This document shows positions 55,680 through 64,000 of a stretch of 64,000 nucleotides of DNA, in pieces. Location: the NCBI RefSeq assembly GCF_900129725.1, contig NZ_FQWQ01000001.1:2480001-2544000 (forward strand), in the 5' to 3' direction. Position 1 is the stretch's first letter. Each line of letters starts with the position of its first letter. The notes under the pieces were generated by a model. That model was given only the letters and a program-made list of their open reading frames with translations, ran no database searches and had not been told where the DNA came from. Source of the DNA: Chryseolinea serpens (lineage in GTDB: Bacteria; Bacteroidota; Bacteroidia; Cytophagales; Cyclobacteriaceae). A program made the position numbers and the translations under genes.

Positions 55680-56015
55680 TTTTTGGCAGGAGGAAGGTTT
55701 AGCCCAAGGCCAGACCTTCCTTCAACGCTTTATCCTATTTTCGTTTGTCGAAACTGTAGCGATGCGGCGAGCTGCGCGGGCCAATGCTCCTTCTCTCCTC
55801 CAACTTCTTTGGCAGCTCCAAGGCCATCAGCTTTGTGCGAATGTCGACATCATAAAAAAAATCAAAAATTCAGAGGCGTTGTCGACATCGAGTATGAAGG
55901 CGGGATTATGCAATGATGGGAACCCCGGATATCTAACCAACGAAGAAGGCATGCGTGCAACAAAAAAATGATCGAGAAAATGGGTTAAAGCGGGAATTTG
56001 ATGACGGTTAACCCG
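55680..56015. other. 336-base gap after the ABC permease gene
   Basis: It holds a hairpin at 55692-55720 right after the permease stop. The rest has only short open frames with no homology that I recognise, so I see no gene. Confidence 0.5.
55692..55720 (+). terminator. Possible transcription-ending hairpin after the ABC permease gene
   Basis: GGAAGGT and ACCTTCC (55692-55698, 55714-55720) pair, with an inner GCC/GGC pair. No T tract follows directly, so intrinsic termination is uncertain. Confidence 0.35.
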
Positions 56016-56510
56016 TTAAAACCGATAGATCAATGAAGGCATCGGGCTGATGTTGAGTCGGACGCTCTGCTCTAGTTCCATAGCACGTTTCATTTTTTGG
56101 GCACCCCTGATCCAAATGACCATTCCAGGAATAGCGACACCGGTTCCGGCGGCTACCAGGGCGACACCCGCGAACATCTTCAGATCACCGCTATTGTTGT
56201 TGGGGTGGCGTACTCCCGGGTTTTGCTGGTTATAGTTCCTACTCTCGTTGCGGCCCACCTCCACTAAAATGACTCCGGCAACCTGCAGCGCTCCGCCAAA
56301 CGCCACCATTCTCACTCCCCTATTCCTCATATCAGAGCTCGGCACATAGGCGACCTTAACCGGACTGGACGTCCAATACAACGCACCGGCAATGGATTGA
56401 CTGACAGGAGAAAATGCAACGCGTTGGGTTTGTGCCTGGGCTGTAGCGACTGCCAAAATCATCAATGGCACCAGCATGAGCACAATCCGACTCTTCCGGA
56501 TCGTCGGCAT
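56016..56510 (-). CDS. Small secreted or membrane protein of unknown function
   Basis: A 164-residue protein from ATG 56510. It begins with a signal sequence (MPTIRKSRIVLMLVPLMI then LAVATAQAQT). Two further hydrophobic Gly/Ala/Val-rich stretches (MVAFGGALQVAGVILVEVG and FAGVALVAAGTGVAIPG) suggest membrane insertion. A longer frame to 56663 begins with a second signal-like stretch and is less likely. I do not recognise the family. Confidence 0.6.
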   Translation of the reverse strand: MPTIRKSRIVLMLVPLMILAVATAQAQTQRVAFSPVSQSIAGALYWTSSPVKVAYVPSSDMRNRGVRMVAFGGALQVAGVILVEVGRNESRNYNQQNPGVRHPNNNSGDLKMFAGVALVAAGTGVAIPGMVIWIRGAQKMKRAMELEQSVRLNISPMPSLIYRF

Positions 56511-56742
56511 GTATCTTGCGCAACAGCCGAGGGGGAGAATAATAGGATGAACAGAGCGATTTTTTAGCGATAGGAAGAAACTCATAGCGTTCCCGTTGTG
56601 ACGTTCATTTAAACAGCTACCATTCGCATAGGCGAGCAGCAAAGATAGAATTGTCATTATCATTTGCCCGTTTTATTTTTTAGTCGCGCGCCTGGCCTGG
56701 GGAACGGATATTGCTTAAGTTTCCAATTCATCCCCTCTGCCC

Positions 56743-57393
56743 ATGATCAAGTATAGGATACTCCTGCTTTTTGTCTTGTGCGCAGCTTCCTGCAGGTCTC
56801 CCGAAAAGTCAGTACCCCTTGAGGATCAACCGGTAGCAAGCCAAGATTCAACACCGCCAAGCGTGGTTCTCCCGGACAATCCTGCGAACCCCGATGTTCC
56901 TGTCAAAATCGACACGATCACGGTGGCCGAGTTTGTAGCCAGCTTCAAAGAGCCCGAGCTTCGGAGATATTCTGTGGATGACATTCACTACCACGAGGGG
57001 GATTTGAGTTTTTTTGGTACGAAACGTCTGTTCGTAAATGATTCCTTAAAACCGCTTCCTATTTCTGGTTACCCCAAATCATTCCGGGAAATGGGCAATG
57101 GAACGAAGCGCGTCACGGCCATGGGAGATTCGGGAATAGGAATATACATCTGTGTGTATACGGTGGACAAGTTTTACAATTATATAGACCGCGCCGTGTT
57201 GACAGCGTATGGCGGGGACGAGAACGTGACTAGTAAGGAATCCGGCATTTTTTTAAACGACTCCACTTATCTCCAAACAGAGTCAATGATCACCTATGCC
57301 GACAACGGTGATGTCGCAAGTGTCGACACCGTGAAAAGGCGTTTTGTCATTCATTCAAACGGAAAAATAGTCACCGAATCTCTCAATCCGTAG
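56743..57393 (+). CDS. Predicted lipoprotein of unknown function
   Basis: A 216-residue product with lipobox (LLLFVLCAASC). A Pro/Ser-rich stretch of about 30 residues follows, then a soluble beta-rich domain with YHEGDLSFFGTKRL and YLQTESMITYADNGDV. No recognised domain. Divergent from the small membrane protein gene. Confidence 0.65.
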   Translation: MIKYRILLLFVLCAASCRSPEKSVPLEDQPVASQDSTPPSVVLPDNPANPDVPVKIDTITVAEFVASFKEPELRRYSVDDIHYHEGDLSFFGTKRLFVNDSLKPLPISGYPKSFREMGNGTKRVTAMGDSGIGIYICVYTVDKFYNYIDRAVLTAYGGDENVTSKESGIFLNDSTYLQTESMITYADNGDVASVDTVKRRFVIHSNGKIVTESLNP

Positions 57394-57508
57394 GTATAGT
57401 GCCCCAAGCATCAATATTCCGCTCAGCGAAACCACGTCCTCGCTAAGTGCCCTCCCGGGTTCCCTAAATGACGCTTCCGGCCATGCGGTGGGGTGGATAC
57501 ATTCGGAT

Positions 57509-58174
57509 ATGATTCATCGCAAGATCCTATCGCTCCTCCCGGCTGCCCTTCTTTGGGTGCCGCTGATCTTCTTTTCGCTTTTGTTGTCGCACAACGCCAT
57601 GTTGTATTTTACGCACGGTGGCGAATACGGCATCCTGCCTGAAAAAAGAGTCGCGCAACAGGATATCTTCTGGAACGTTGCCTTCTATATTCATCTCCCC
57701 ACCGGAGTTATTTGTTTGCTCAGCCCCATCGTTCTTTTCACCCGCAGGTTTTTCAAAAAAGCGCTTGACCTTCACCAGGTGATGGGGAAAATATACGTAT
57801 GGGTGACGTTGACTTTAGTCTGCCCCACCGGCATGTATCTCGCTTGTTATGCCAAAGGAGGCTTCATTACCCAGGTTGGTTTTATGTTGCAGGGGATTCT
57901 TTTGGCGGTGTTTACGTACCGGGGTTATCAGGCGATCGCAGGCGGAGATAAGGTCGGGCATTTTCATTATATGATCCGCTCCTATGCGATCGCTTCCGTG
58001 GTGCTGTCGTTCCGGATCCTTCACATTTTGTTTTTCCTGCTGAATGTCCCTTACCAGGACAACTATGCCATCTCGCAATGGCTCGGTTTATTTGGCAATT
58101 TCCTGATGGCCGAGCTCATTATCTTTTTTATTGAAATCAAAAAGTCACATTCACTAAAATCCCAATCCATATGA
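57509..58174 (+). CDS. DUF2306-like membrane protein
   Basis: A 221-residue membrane protein from ATG 57509 (a GTG start 21 bases earlier is also possible). It has seven hydrophobic segments. His residues sit near membrane ends in FYIHLPTG, LDLHQVMGKIYVW and VGHFHYMIRSYA, a pattern of DUF2306 proteins that may bind heme or a metal. Its stop overlaps the next start (ATGA). Confidence 0.7.
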   Translation: MIHRKILSLLPAALLWVPLIFFSLLLSHNAMLYFTHGGEYGILPEKRVAQQDIFWNVAFYIHLPTGVICLLSPIVLFTRRFFKKALDLHQVMGKIYVWVTLTLVCPTGMYLACYAKGGFITQVGFMLQGILLAVFTYRGYQAIAGGDKVGHFHYMIRSYAIASVVLSFRILHILFFLLNVPYQDNYAISQWLGLFGNFLMAELIIFFIEIKKSHSLKSQSI

Positions 58175-58545
58175 AACCCATGAGAAGAATTCTGGCGCTT
58201 TGCGTCATTGTTACATCGATCATTGTCTTTTGGCTGAACCCCGGAATAAACGCGGCAAAGGACACGACATACGTCCGCCGGTATGAAGACACGGACCGGA
58301 AAGCAGGTGGCGACACACTGGCCGTCAACAACCATCGCCGGAAGTATCAGAAATCCGACGCACAAAAATCCGAGCAGGGAAAGAAAGTCTACAAAAAAGA
58401 GCAGATCAGTTCGAAGGACAAATTATCAAACTTAAAAGCAGAAATGTTTAGCCGGGCTATTCAGTTCGAAGATTCGATGGTTGTGAAGAAAGAACTCGAA
58501 GAAGTTGTCTTAACCGGGAAAGACACCCTGATTATCAATCCTTAA
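58171..58545 (+). CDS. Small protein with N-terminal membrane segment
   Basis: A 124-residue basic product with one hydrophobic segment (LALCVIVTSIIVFWL) and then a charged region rich in Lys, Asp and Ser with a KKVYKKEQISSKDKL stretch. Overlaps the DUF2306-like gene by 4 bases, which points to translational coupling. Family not recognised. Confidence 0.65.
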   Translation: MKPMRRILALCVIVTSIIVFWLNPGINAAKDTTYVRRYEDTDRKAGGDTLAVNNHRRKYQKSDAQKSEQGKKVYKKEQISSKDKLSNLKAEMFSRAIQFEDSMVVKKELEEVVLTGKDTLIINP

Positions 58546-58558
58546 TCGAAAGAAAAGC

Positions 58559-59194
58559 ATGCGATCTATTTGTCTGTTTCTGGCGTTCGCGTTTGTCACC
58601 GGTTGTCACCTGGCATCTTGCCAGGAAAAGACTTCTTCCTCCAGGTCTTTCGATGAGCCCTGGGTCACCGATTCGGCCTCCACGATGTTGATACCCTATC
58701 GGTATGACGCCAATCTTTTCTCTTCCGACAAGATGAAGACCTGGGGCAATTACTATGCAAACTACATTGTGTATGACTTTACCTCCGACTCCTACAAAAC
58801 CCTCTTCCCAAGCGACACCTATATTCAGGCGCCGGATTTCTATTCCTACAGCAGCCGCCGGGGTGAGTCACGCCAAAAAAGTCTTTCAAAGCCGTGGATC
58901 TTCTTCCTGGTCAAAAACAAAGACTATAGCGGCAATGGAAAAATTGACGAGCGCGATCCCTTTATTCTATATGTTTCGGATACTCACGGTGAAAATCTAA
59001 AGCCCCTCACCCTGGAGTCTGAAAACGTTGTTTCCTTCACGCTCTATGAAAAGCTCGGCTTTGTCCTTCTGAATATTCAACGCGACAAAAACAATGACCG
59101 GGAGTTTCAGCCAAACGATAACGATCATTACATGGTAAAGGTAAACTTGTCGGATCTCCGTTTGGGCAATAAGATTGAATACAGGAAACCGTGA
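58559..59194 (+). CDS. Lipoprotein with EF-hand-like calcium-binding segments
   Basis: A 211-residue lipoprotein (VTGCHLASC). Two segments look like calcium-binding loops: DYSGNGKIDERD and RDKNNDREFQPND. The rest is beta-rich (YYANYIVYDFTSDSY). It starts 13 bases after the preceding gene, so it belongs to the same three-gene operon. Function unknown. Confidence 0.65.
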   Translation: MRSICLFLAFAFVTGCHLASCQEKTSSSRSFDEPWVTDSASTMLIPYRYDANLFSSDKMKTWGNYYANYIVYDFTSDSYKTLFPSDTYIQAPDFYSYSSRRGESRQKSLSKPWIFFLVKNKDYSGNGKIDERDPFILYVSDTHGENLKPLTLESENVVSFTLYEKLGFVLLNIQRDKNNDREFQPNDNDHYMVKVNLSDLRLGNKIEYRKP

Positions 59195-59229
59195 GGCTGT
59201 CATTTTCACCAAAAGCGTGTGATCTTTTC

Positions 59230-59270
59230 AAACGCCCGTCCATGATCTGCCGGATGATGGACAGGCGTTT
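59230..59270 (+). terminator. Hairpin after the EF-hand-like lipoprotein gene
   Basis: AAACGCC and GTCCAT pair with ATGGAC and GGCGTTT, interrupted by one mismatch, around a 13-base loop. No T tract follows on the plus strand, so its role as terminator is uncertain, though the position 35 bases after the stop fits. Confidence 0.4.
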
Positions 59271-59381
59271 GTTGGCCCGGGACTGACACCTCTAATTTCT
59301 TTTAAAGGATCCTTCACGCTAAAACAGAGAGTTGTTATTTTAGTACCCTGGATTCGAGAACTTCACAAACGGGTAATTAAA

Positions 59382-59924
59382 ATGGAAAATCGAAAGGCCT
59401 TGTTGATCATCGATATGCAAAACGAGTCGTTTCCGCCGGGTGCGCCGTGCTACGACATGGAAGGCGTTGTGAGCCGAATCAATGCGTTAAGTGCAAAGTT
59501 TCGCGCGGCGGGGCTCCCCGTTATTTTAGTTCAACACGATGGAGCGGCTCAAGGCGAATACGTGCCGGGCACACCCGGTTGGGAACTTATACCGGAACTG
59601 ACGGTTTCCCCCGGCGACATCCGCATCGGAAAGACAGCAAATGATACCTTCTATGAAACCGAATTGCAGACCATCCTGGATCAACGGCAGGTGAACGAGT
59701 TGTTTATCACCGGCAGCGCCACCGACTTCTGTATCGACTCCAGCATCCAGTCGGCCTTGACCAAAAACTACATCGTGAACGTTGTGAGAGACGGCCATAC
59801 CACCGGGGAGCGATCGCACCTGAGCGCCCAAAAAATAGTGGAACACTACAATTGGGTGTGGAGAAATTTAAATCCCACCAAAGGCCGGATCGTCATGAAG
59901 CGCGCGGAAGAAATTGAGCTGTGA
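59382..59924 (+). CDS. Isochorismatase-family cysteine hydrolase
   Basis: A 180-residue cytosolic enzyme with the triad of the family: Asp11 (LLIIDMQN), Lys near 85 (RIGKTAND) and Cys near 117 (SATDFCIDSS). The family includes nicotinamidases and N-carbamoyl hydrolases; the substrate cannot be assigned. It converges with the aldo/keto reductase gene, 10 bases apart. Confidence 0.88.
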   Translation: MENRKALLIIDMQNESFPPGAPCYDMEGVVSRINALSAKFRAAGLPVILVQHDGAAQGEYVPGTPGWELIPELTVSPGDIRIGKTANDTFYETELQTILDQRQVNELFITGSATDFCIDSSIQSALTKNYIVNVVRDGHTTGERSHLSAQKIVEHYNWVWRNLNPTKGRIVMKRAEEIEL

Positions 59925-59933
59925 GCCGTCGCT

Positions 59934-60977
59934 TTATTTCCGATACAACTTTGGCTCCGTGTTCAACATCGGGAACTGGCGCTGGTGCCAATAGGGATAG
60001 GCCGGCAAAATGGCGCTGACTTTGTCCAGCCGCTGGACTTGTTCCAAGGTTAAATTCCATCCCACGGCATCCAGGTTTTGTTTCAGCTGTGCTTCGTTTC
60101 TGGCTCCGAAGATGATGTTAGAAACGGTAGGGCGTTGCAGCAACCAGTTCAGTGAGATCTGTGCGATTGTTTTTCCGGTCTCCTTTGCCAGTTCATCCAG
60201 GACATCAACGATGTTGTACAACCGATCATCATCGTTGTCGGCAGCCAGCACCGGGTTGCCGCCCTGGGCAACACGCGCATCGGCAGGGGCGGGTTGATTC
60301 CGGCGGTACTTGCCACTCAGCTTGCCACTGGCCAGCGGGCTCCAGACGATCGTTCCCACGTTCTGATCAATCCCCAAGGGCATGAGTTCCCATTCAAAAT
60401 CGCGATTGAGCAAAGAATAGTAGGCCTGGTGTGCCACGTATTTTGACCAACCGTATCGTTCTGAAATGGAAAGCGACTTCATCAGGTGCCATCCCGAAAA
60501 ATTGGAGCAAGCGATGTAGCGGACTTTTCCGCTCCGCACAAGATTGTCCAACGCGTTTATGGTTTCTTCCATCGGCGTGTTGCCGTCGAAACCGTGCATG
60601 TGATAGATGTCGATGTGATCGGTGCCCAGCCGCTTCAGACTGTCTTCGCAGGCCTTCACCAGGTGTGCGCGTGACGACCCAAAATCATTGACAGCATCCG
60701 ACATCGGGAAGGTGGCCTTGGTGGAGATCAGCACTTTGTCTCTCAGCCCGGCGATCGCCTTGCCTAAAATTTCTTCGGCAGCTCCCCCCGAATAGACATT
60801 TGCCGTATCAAAAAGATTGACGCCTGCATCGAGGCAGAGGTTGACCATTTGCCGGGCTTCGTCCACTTGCGTGCTGCCCCAGGCTTTAAAAAAATCATTG
60901 CCGCCTCCGAAGGTGCCGGTTCCAAAGCTTAAAACAGGTACTCTTAATCCCGAATTTCCTAATTGTCTGTATTCCAT
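59934..60977 (-). CDS. Aldo/keto reductase
   Basis: A 347-residue NADPH-dependent TIM-barrel reductase. The tetrad is visible: Asp and Tyr in DTANVYSGGAAEE, Lys in VLISTKAT, His in YHMHGFDG, plus the C-terminal cofactor motif with IFGARNEAQL. It reduces aldehydes or ketones. A GTCAG, four bases, CTGAC inverted repeat lies 35-48 bases upstream. Confidence 0.92.
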   Translation of the reverse strand: MEYRQLGNSGLRVPVLSFGTGTFGGGNDFFKAWGSTQVDEARQMVNLCLDAGVNLFDTANVYSGGAAEEILGKAIAGLRDKVLISTKATFPMSDAVNDFGSSRAHLVKACEDSLKRLGTDHIDIYHMHGFDGNTPMEETINALDNLVRSGKVRYIACSNFSGWHLMKSLSISERYGWSKYVAHQAYYSLLNRDFEWELMPLGIDQNVGTIVWSPLASGKLSGKYRRNQPAPADARVAQGGNPVLAADNDDDRLYNIVDVLDELAKETGKTIAQISLNWLLQRPTVSNIIFGARNEAQLKQNLDAVGWNLTLEQVQRLDKVSAILPAYPYWHQRQFPMLNTEPKLYRK

Positions 60978-61498
60978 TTGTATAAATTGAATGTTAGCAA
61001 GTTCATGGCCAGTCAGCCAACTGACCAGCGCTACCAGTCCAAAAGTTAAGAACGTGTGAGCACAAAAACATACCGTTCAAATTAAATTACAAACTCGCGG
61101 TCAGATAAATCTTCCGCAACAACGTCGAAGAAAATTTAAGCTCCCGAATTCAAGGCGACATACCTGTGATCTGCGATCCATCGTCCGTGTTTTCATCTCA
61201 CAAAAATTATATCCCTGAAAACTTTTGTATGGAAACGATTGCAGAAGGTCTGGCGCTTCTCTACTTTCGATGCATCGACCCATTATTCTGCCCCGCGCTC
61301 AGGCGATGGCATGATGGGATTTAGTTTTTTTTAAAGCAGTCATCATTGTTACCTGATGACGCGGTGATCTCTCCCGGCACATGGTTTTTCTGATCTATTC
61401 TTATGGTGCTGTTGCGATTCCGCTTTGTTCGCAGGACTCTCTTGTAATCCGTCCGTTCTCATAAATTTTTTTTACAAAAAAAAAACCCGTAACACGTT
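60978..61498. other. 521-base divergent gap
   Basis: No gene is seen. The inverted repeat GTCAGCCAACTGAC (61012-61025) lies upstream of the aldo/keto reductase gene. The end next to the 730-residue protein gene is rich in A and T with long homopolymer runs, and that gene has no good ribosome-binding sequence. Confidence 0.55.
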
Positions 61499-63691
61499 AT
61501 GAAGAAAAATGAAAAAAGACCCGTTACCGTAAAAATCAAAAGCGGTAATGAAGATGCGCTCAAGGGCGCCCATCTCTATTTGTTCAGCACAGAAGGAGAT
61601 CTGCTGGAATCAGCGGCGATCAAAAACGGTGAGGCCCAACTCAAAACGGCTGCACACGACTTTGAAGGAAAAACACAGTTGATCATTGGCCCGGAATTGC
61701 CGGACGACTATGCCGGACGAAAGATCACTCCCCTACTGATGAAAAAAATGGGAGGCTATCAACCCTCCGTGCACCTCAACGCCGCCAATGAGATCCTTGT
61801 CCAAGGCGTCCCAAAATTTAAGTTTCCGATTTTTGATTGGTGTCTCATCACCGGGAATTTATCAAAGAATTTTACCATCGACGGCCAGAACAAAACGCTA
61901 CCCGTTTGTGACGCCCGCGTGCACATCTGCGAAGTCGATCGTATCGCCTGGTGGTGGTGGCGTATTCCGATCCACATCATCGACGACCTGGCAAAAAATC
62001 TTCGCGAGATCCTCGTCAATCCACACATCGTCATCCCTCCTCCTGGCCCCGACCCGGGCCCGGATCCCGAACCTTGGATGGCCGCGAATCAATTCCAACT
62101 GCGATCGGCCAGCGCCAAAGCTCCCGCGTCGATCCAGGGCGATCTGAAAAAAATGGCCTCCATTAATTCGACCCTGCCGGCGCATGTACAAAACGGTTTG
62201 TTCTCGGTTTCCGAAACCGTTGTGCGCGAAACGATCCAAAACAATTTCCACCTGCTGCACCCTTACTTGTGCTTGTGGCCCTGGTATTGGCCCTATTTTT
62301 ATTTCTGCGACGAGATCGTTACCGTGTATACGGATTGCAACGGGCGCTTCAACTACGAATACCTGAATCTCACCAACGACAAGGACATTTATGTTTGGGT
62401 AGAAGTTTGCATCAACGGCACGTGGGTCACCGTCTACAAGCCTGCGATACCTTGTCACACGCGATGGAATTATGCTTGCGGTTCCGACATCAACATTACC
62501 ATCACCGATCCGCGCGTACTGCCCTGCACCTGTGGGCAACATTTACAAGGTGAGCTGGTGTGGTTCCGTTCCATCGGCGAGTATGCCACCGCGCTTCACA
62601 TCGAGCAAGGCGACGCACACACAGTATCACTTCAAGGTGTCAACTTCCCTAATGTGGGTTGCACCGACGTTATTGATGCAAATCGCATCAGCCCGTTTGG
62701 GGGAGGACTTGCCTTTAAACTGTTGTTCGGCGATGGATTGCCAAAGACCGGCATCACGCACTATCGTTGGAGAAAAACGCGGATCAAGAATGCGGCCTTG
62801 GGAAATATTTTATTCCCCAGCACCAGCGTGGTGAATGGCCTGGTGCAGAAAACCTATTTCGTCATCACCACCGACAGCGGCGGACACATGCATTTCGAGA
62901 CAAAGGCCGTCACGCTTGGCGCTGAAGGAAGCGGAGAAAATATCGGTTATCGCATTCCGCATTGGGACATCTACCAGGATCCCGGCGTGCCTGCGGCCGA
63001 TAAATTGCTCACCATCCAGTGGACCAGCCCCGACTTTTGGTCAGCCTCGTTGGACAGCAATGCCCTCGTAGAAGGTTTGTGGCGCTTCGACCTGGAGCTG
63101 CTCGAACTCGACGGCAGTGGCACTTTCCAAAGGGTGCCCGTTCCGAAGCAGGTATTCCAGGTATCGGACTACAACAATTCCGGAAACTCTGTTGATGCAC
63201 CCACCGATTACCTGAACATAAACCTGATGACGCCAACGCTTGCCTCCAATCTGAAAGTTAAAGTCCGGATCGACAATGCCCATTGTCAGTCCGACATTCA
63301 GGATGCAAACATCACCGTCAACAGCGTGGTGGAATATTCGGGACGATGCGGCTTCCTGCATTATACCGCGTTGAACCAGCCGGTGCACATCAGCTTTATC
63401 GCCGCGCACCCGAGAAATTTTGCCACGTTTGGTTTTACTGTGACAAAGGGCAACAACACGGAGAACCCCGGCATCAACCAGAGTGGTTATGTCCTTTCCA
63501 GTGTGGGATTGTATGCACTGTCCGGCGGAATATTTTTCAGGGACGTGCTCGTGTCACAACTCCTGGGCACCTGCCCGCAGGCCGCGTTCGCCGAAAACCT
63601 GGGCGTGTATTCGCTGGCAACCGACGGTTCACGGCGCCTCTATGAATATGATGCGTGGGATACCAACGCATTTGCCCTTAGCAATACCTGA
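61499..63691 (+). CDS. Large protein of unknown function, Cys- and Trp-rich N-terminal half
   Basis: A 730-residue protein without signal peptide or membrane helix. It starts with a beta-rich domain resembling a carboxypeptidase-regulatory fold (KIKSGNEDALKGAHLYLF), then a conserved block with CDARVHICEVDRIAWWWW and a Pro/Asp-rich linker (GPDPGPDPEPW, about 180-195), then a Trp-rich block (HPYLCLWPWYWPYFYFC), TVYTDCNGRF and a Cys cluster with CTCGQHLQGELVWF. The second half is beta-rich. Similar multi-copy proteins occur in Bacteroidota, but I cannot give a role. A strong terminator follows. Confidence 0.85.
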   Translation: MKKNEKRPVTVKIKSGNEDALKGAHLYLFSTEGDLLESAAIKNGEAQLKTAAHDFEGKTQLIIGPELPDDYAGRKITPLLMKKMGGYQPSVHLNAANEILVQGVPKFKFPIFDWCLITGNLSKNFTIDGQNKTLPVCDARVHICEVDRIAWWWWRIPIHIIDDLAKNLREILVNPHIVIPPPGPDPGPDPEPWMAANQFQLRSASAKAPASIQGDLKKMASINSTLPAHVQNGLFSVSETVVRETIQNNFHLLHPYLCLWPWYWPYFYFCDEIVTVYTDCNGRFNYEYLNLTNDKDIYVWVEVCINGTWVTVYKPAIPCHTRWNYACGSDINITITDPRVLPCTCGQHLQGELVWFRSIGEYATALHIEQGDAHTVSLQGVNFPNVGCTDVIDANRISPFGGGLAFKLLFGDGLPKTGITHYRWRKTRIKNAALGNILFPSTSVVNGLVQKTYFVITTDSGGHMHFETKAVTLGAEGSGENIGYRIPHWDIYQDPGVPAADKLLTIQWTSPDFWSASLDSNALVEGLWRFDLELLELDGSGTFQRVPVPKQVFQVSDYNNSGNSVDAPTDYLNINLMTPTLASNLKVKVRIDNAHCQSDIQDANITVNSVVEYSGRCGFLHYTALNQPVHISFIAAHPRNFATFGFTVTKGNNTENPGINQSGYVLSSVGLYALSGGIFFRDVLVSQLLGTCPQAAFAENLGVYSLATDGSRRLYEYDAWDTNAFALSNT

Positions 63692-63696
63692 TTTTG

Positions 63697-63735
63697 AAAC
63701 TCTTGCAGGCACACTCGCCTGCAAGAGTTTTTTTT
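63697..63735 (+). terminator. Rho-independent terminator after the 730-residue protein gene
   Basis: A perfect 14-base stem (63697-63710 with 63717-63730) and a 6-base loop, followed by a run of T. The stop codon is 6 bases before. One of the strongest terminators of the window. Confidence 0.92.
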
Positions 63736-63741
63736 ATCTCA

Positions 63742-64000
63742 TCAATCCAACATCAGCTTATACAATTTCTCGAGCGCCACCGTAGTTTGTTTGTGCAGGG
63801 GGCTTTCGGTTACCGTGCCCAGGTTTATCGCCACAAACATGTACGTATCCTTTTCAGGAAAGTAATACAACTGGCAGCCGGCGCCGAGCCCGCCACCGCT
63901 ATGACCGTAGCCAGTGTGCCCCTGAAATTTGCCATAGTCCAGCCCAAGCCCGTAGGTGGGATTGCCTTTGCTGTCGTTGGCCCACGATTTCATCAGATCG
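63742..64000 (-). CDS. Serine hydrolase, beta-lactamase family, C-terminal part
   Basis: The last 86 residues of a protein whose start is outside the window. The motif GHSGGGLGAGCQLYYFPE corresponds to the HxG box of class C beta-lactamase-type hydrolases, and YGLGLDYGKFQGHTGYGHSG is typical of that family (given here as two overlapping short stretches). The catalytic Ser-x-x-Lys is not visible. It converges with the 730-residue protein gene. Confidence 0.8.
   Translation of the reverse strand, partial: DLMKSWANDSKGNPTYGLGLDYGKFQGHTGYGHSGGGLGAGCQLYYFPEKDTYMFVAINLGTVTESPLHKQTTVALEKLYKLMLD

Noticed and set aside
55672-55971. Plus-strand open frame of 99 codons after the permease gene
   Set aside because: No domain, overlaps the permease stop, and covers a hairpin; composition is unlike the neighbours.

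Overview
The window looks like a chromosomal piece of a soil- or water-type member of the Bacteroidota, most likely Cytophagales/Chryseolinea-like. The evidence is two SusC/SusD pairs, many secreted lipoproteins with Bacteroidota-style lipoboxes, a short (287 aa) RpoD-type sigma factor, TAnnTTTG-like -7 promoter elements and roughly half G+C. This placement is inferred from gene families, not from a marker gene. I found no rRNA, tRNA, CRISPR array, phage or intact insertion sequence.

Region 1 (1-12818) is a polysaccharide utilisation locus (PUL A). It is a tightly spaced minus-strand operon: susC, susD, a GQSN-type sugar esterase, a family 2 glycosidase, an FAD-dependent oxidoreductase and a lipoprotein cut by the window edge. 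A divergent LacI-type regulator carries an extra N-terminal four-cysteine zinc ribbon of the kind seen in transposases. Region 2 (12829-23256) is mixed housekeeping and accessory metabolism: acyl-CoA ligase, quinone oxidoreductase, AhpD-like protein, AraC regulator, a fosmidomycin-resistance-type efflux pump with its GntR regulator, another AraC regulator, two short-chain dehydrogenases and an 89-residue orphan histidine-kinase dimerisation domain.

Region 3 (23767-45495) is a large second PUL, nearly all on the minus strand. Read from its upstream end it has a metallophosphoesterase, two paralogous propeller plus alpha-barrel lipoproteins, a NagX-type acetyltransferase, a GH20 hexosaminidase, susC, susD, a terminator, a PhoPQ-related hydrolase, two glycerophosphodiester phosphodiesterases and a sialidase-like propeller, with a XylR-like regulator at the far end. 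Two regulatory observations tie it together. A bipartite box (TGCGY, 17 bases, RCGCAAAAYCCCAC) lies upstream of the phosphoesterase gene, of both propeller genes and of susC, and in three cases it sits 21-22 bases upstream of a -7-like element. The combination of phosphodiesterases, a phosphatase and hexosaminidase suggests a phosphate-containing aminosugar polymer such as a teichoic acid as substrate; this is inference.

Region 4 (45888-52441) groups two cold-shock proteins, an RpoD-type sigma factor and a fatty-acid desaturase, with a REP-like pair of inverted palindromes between the cold-shock genes, followed by a Cys/Met PLP enzyme and a class C beta-lactamase-type hydrolase. Region 5 (52647-64000) has a PadR regulator with an FtsX/MacB-type permease, several small lipoproteins and membrane proteins of unknown role, an isochorismatase-like hydrolase, an aldo/keto reductase, a 730-residue protein of unknown function, and the end of another serine hydrolase.
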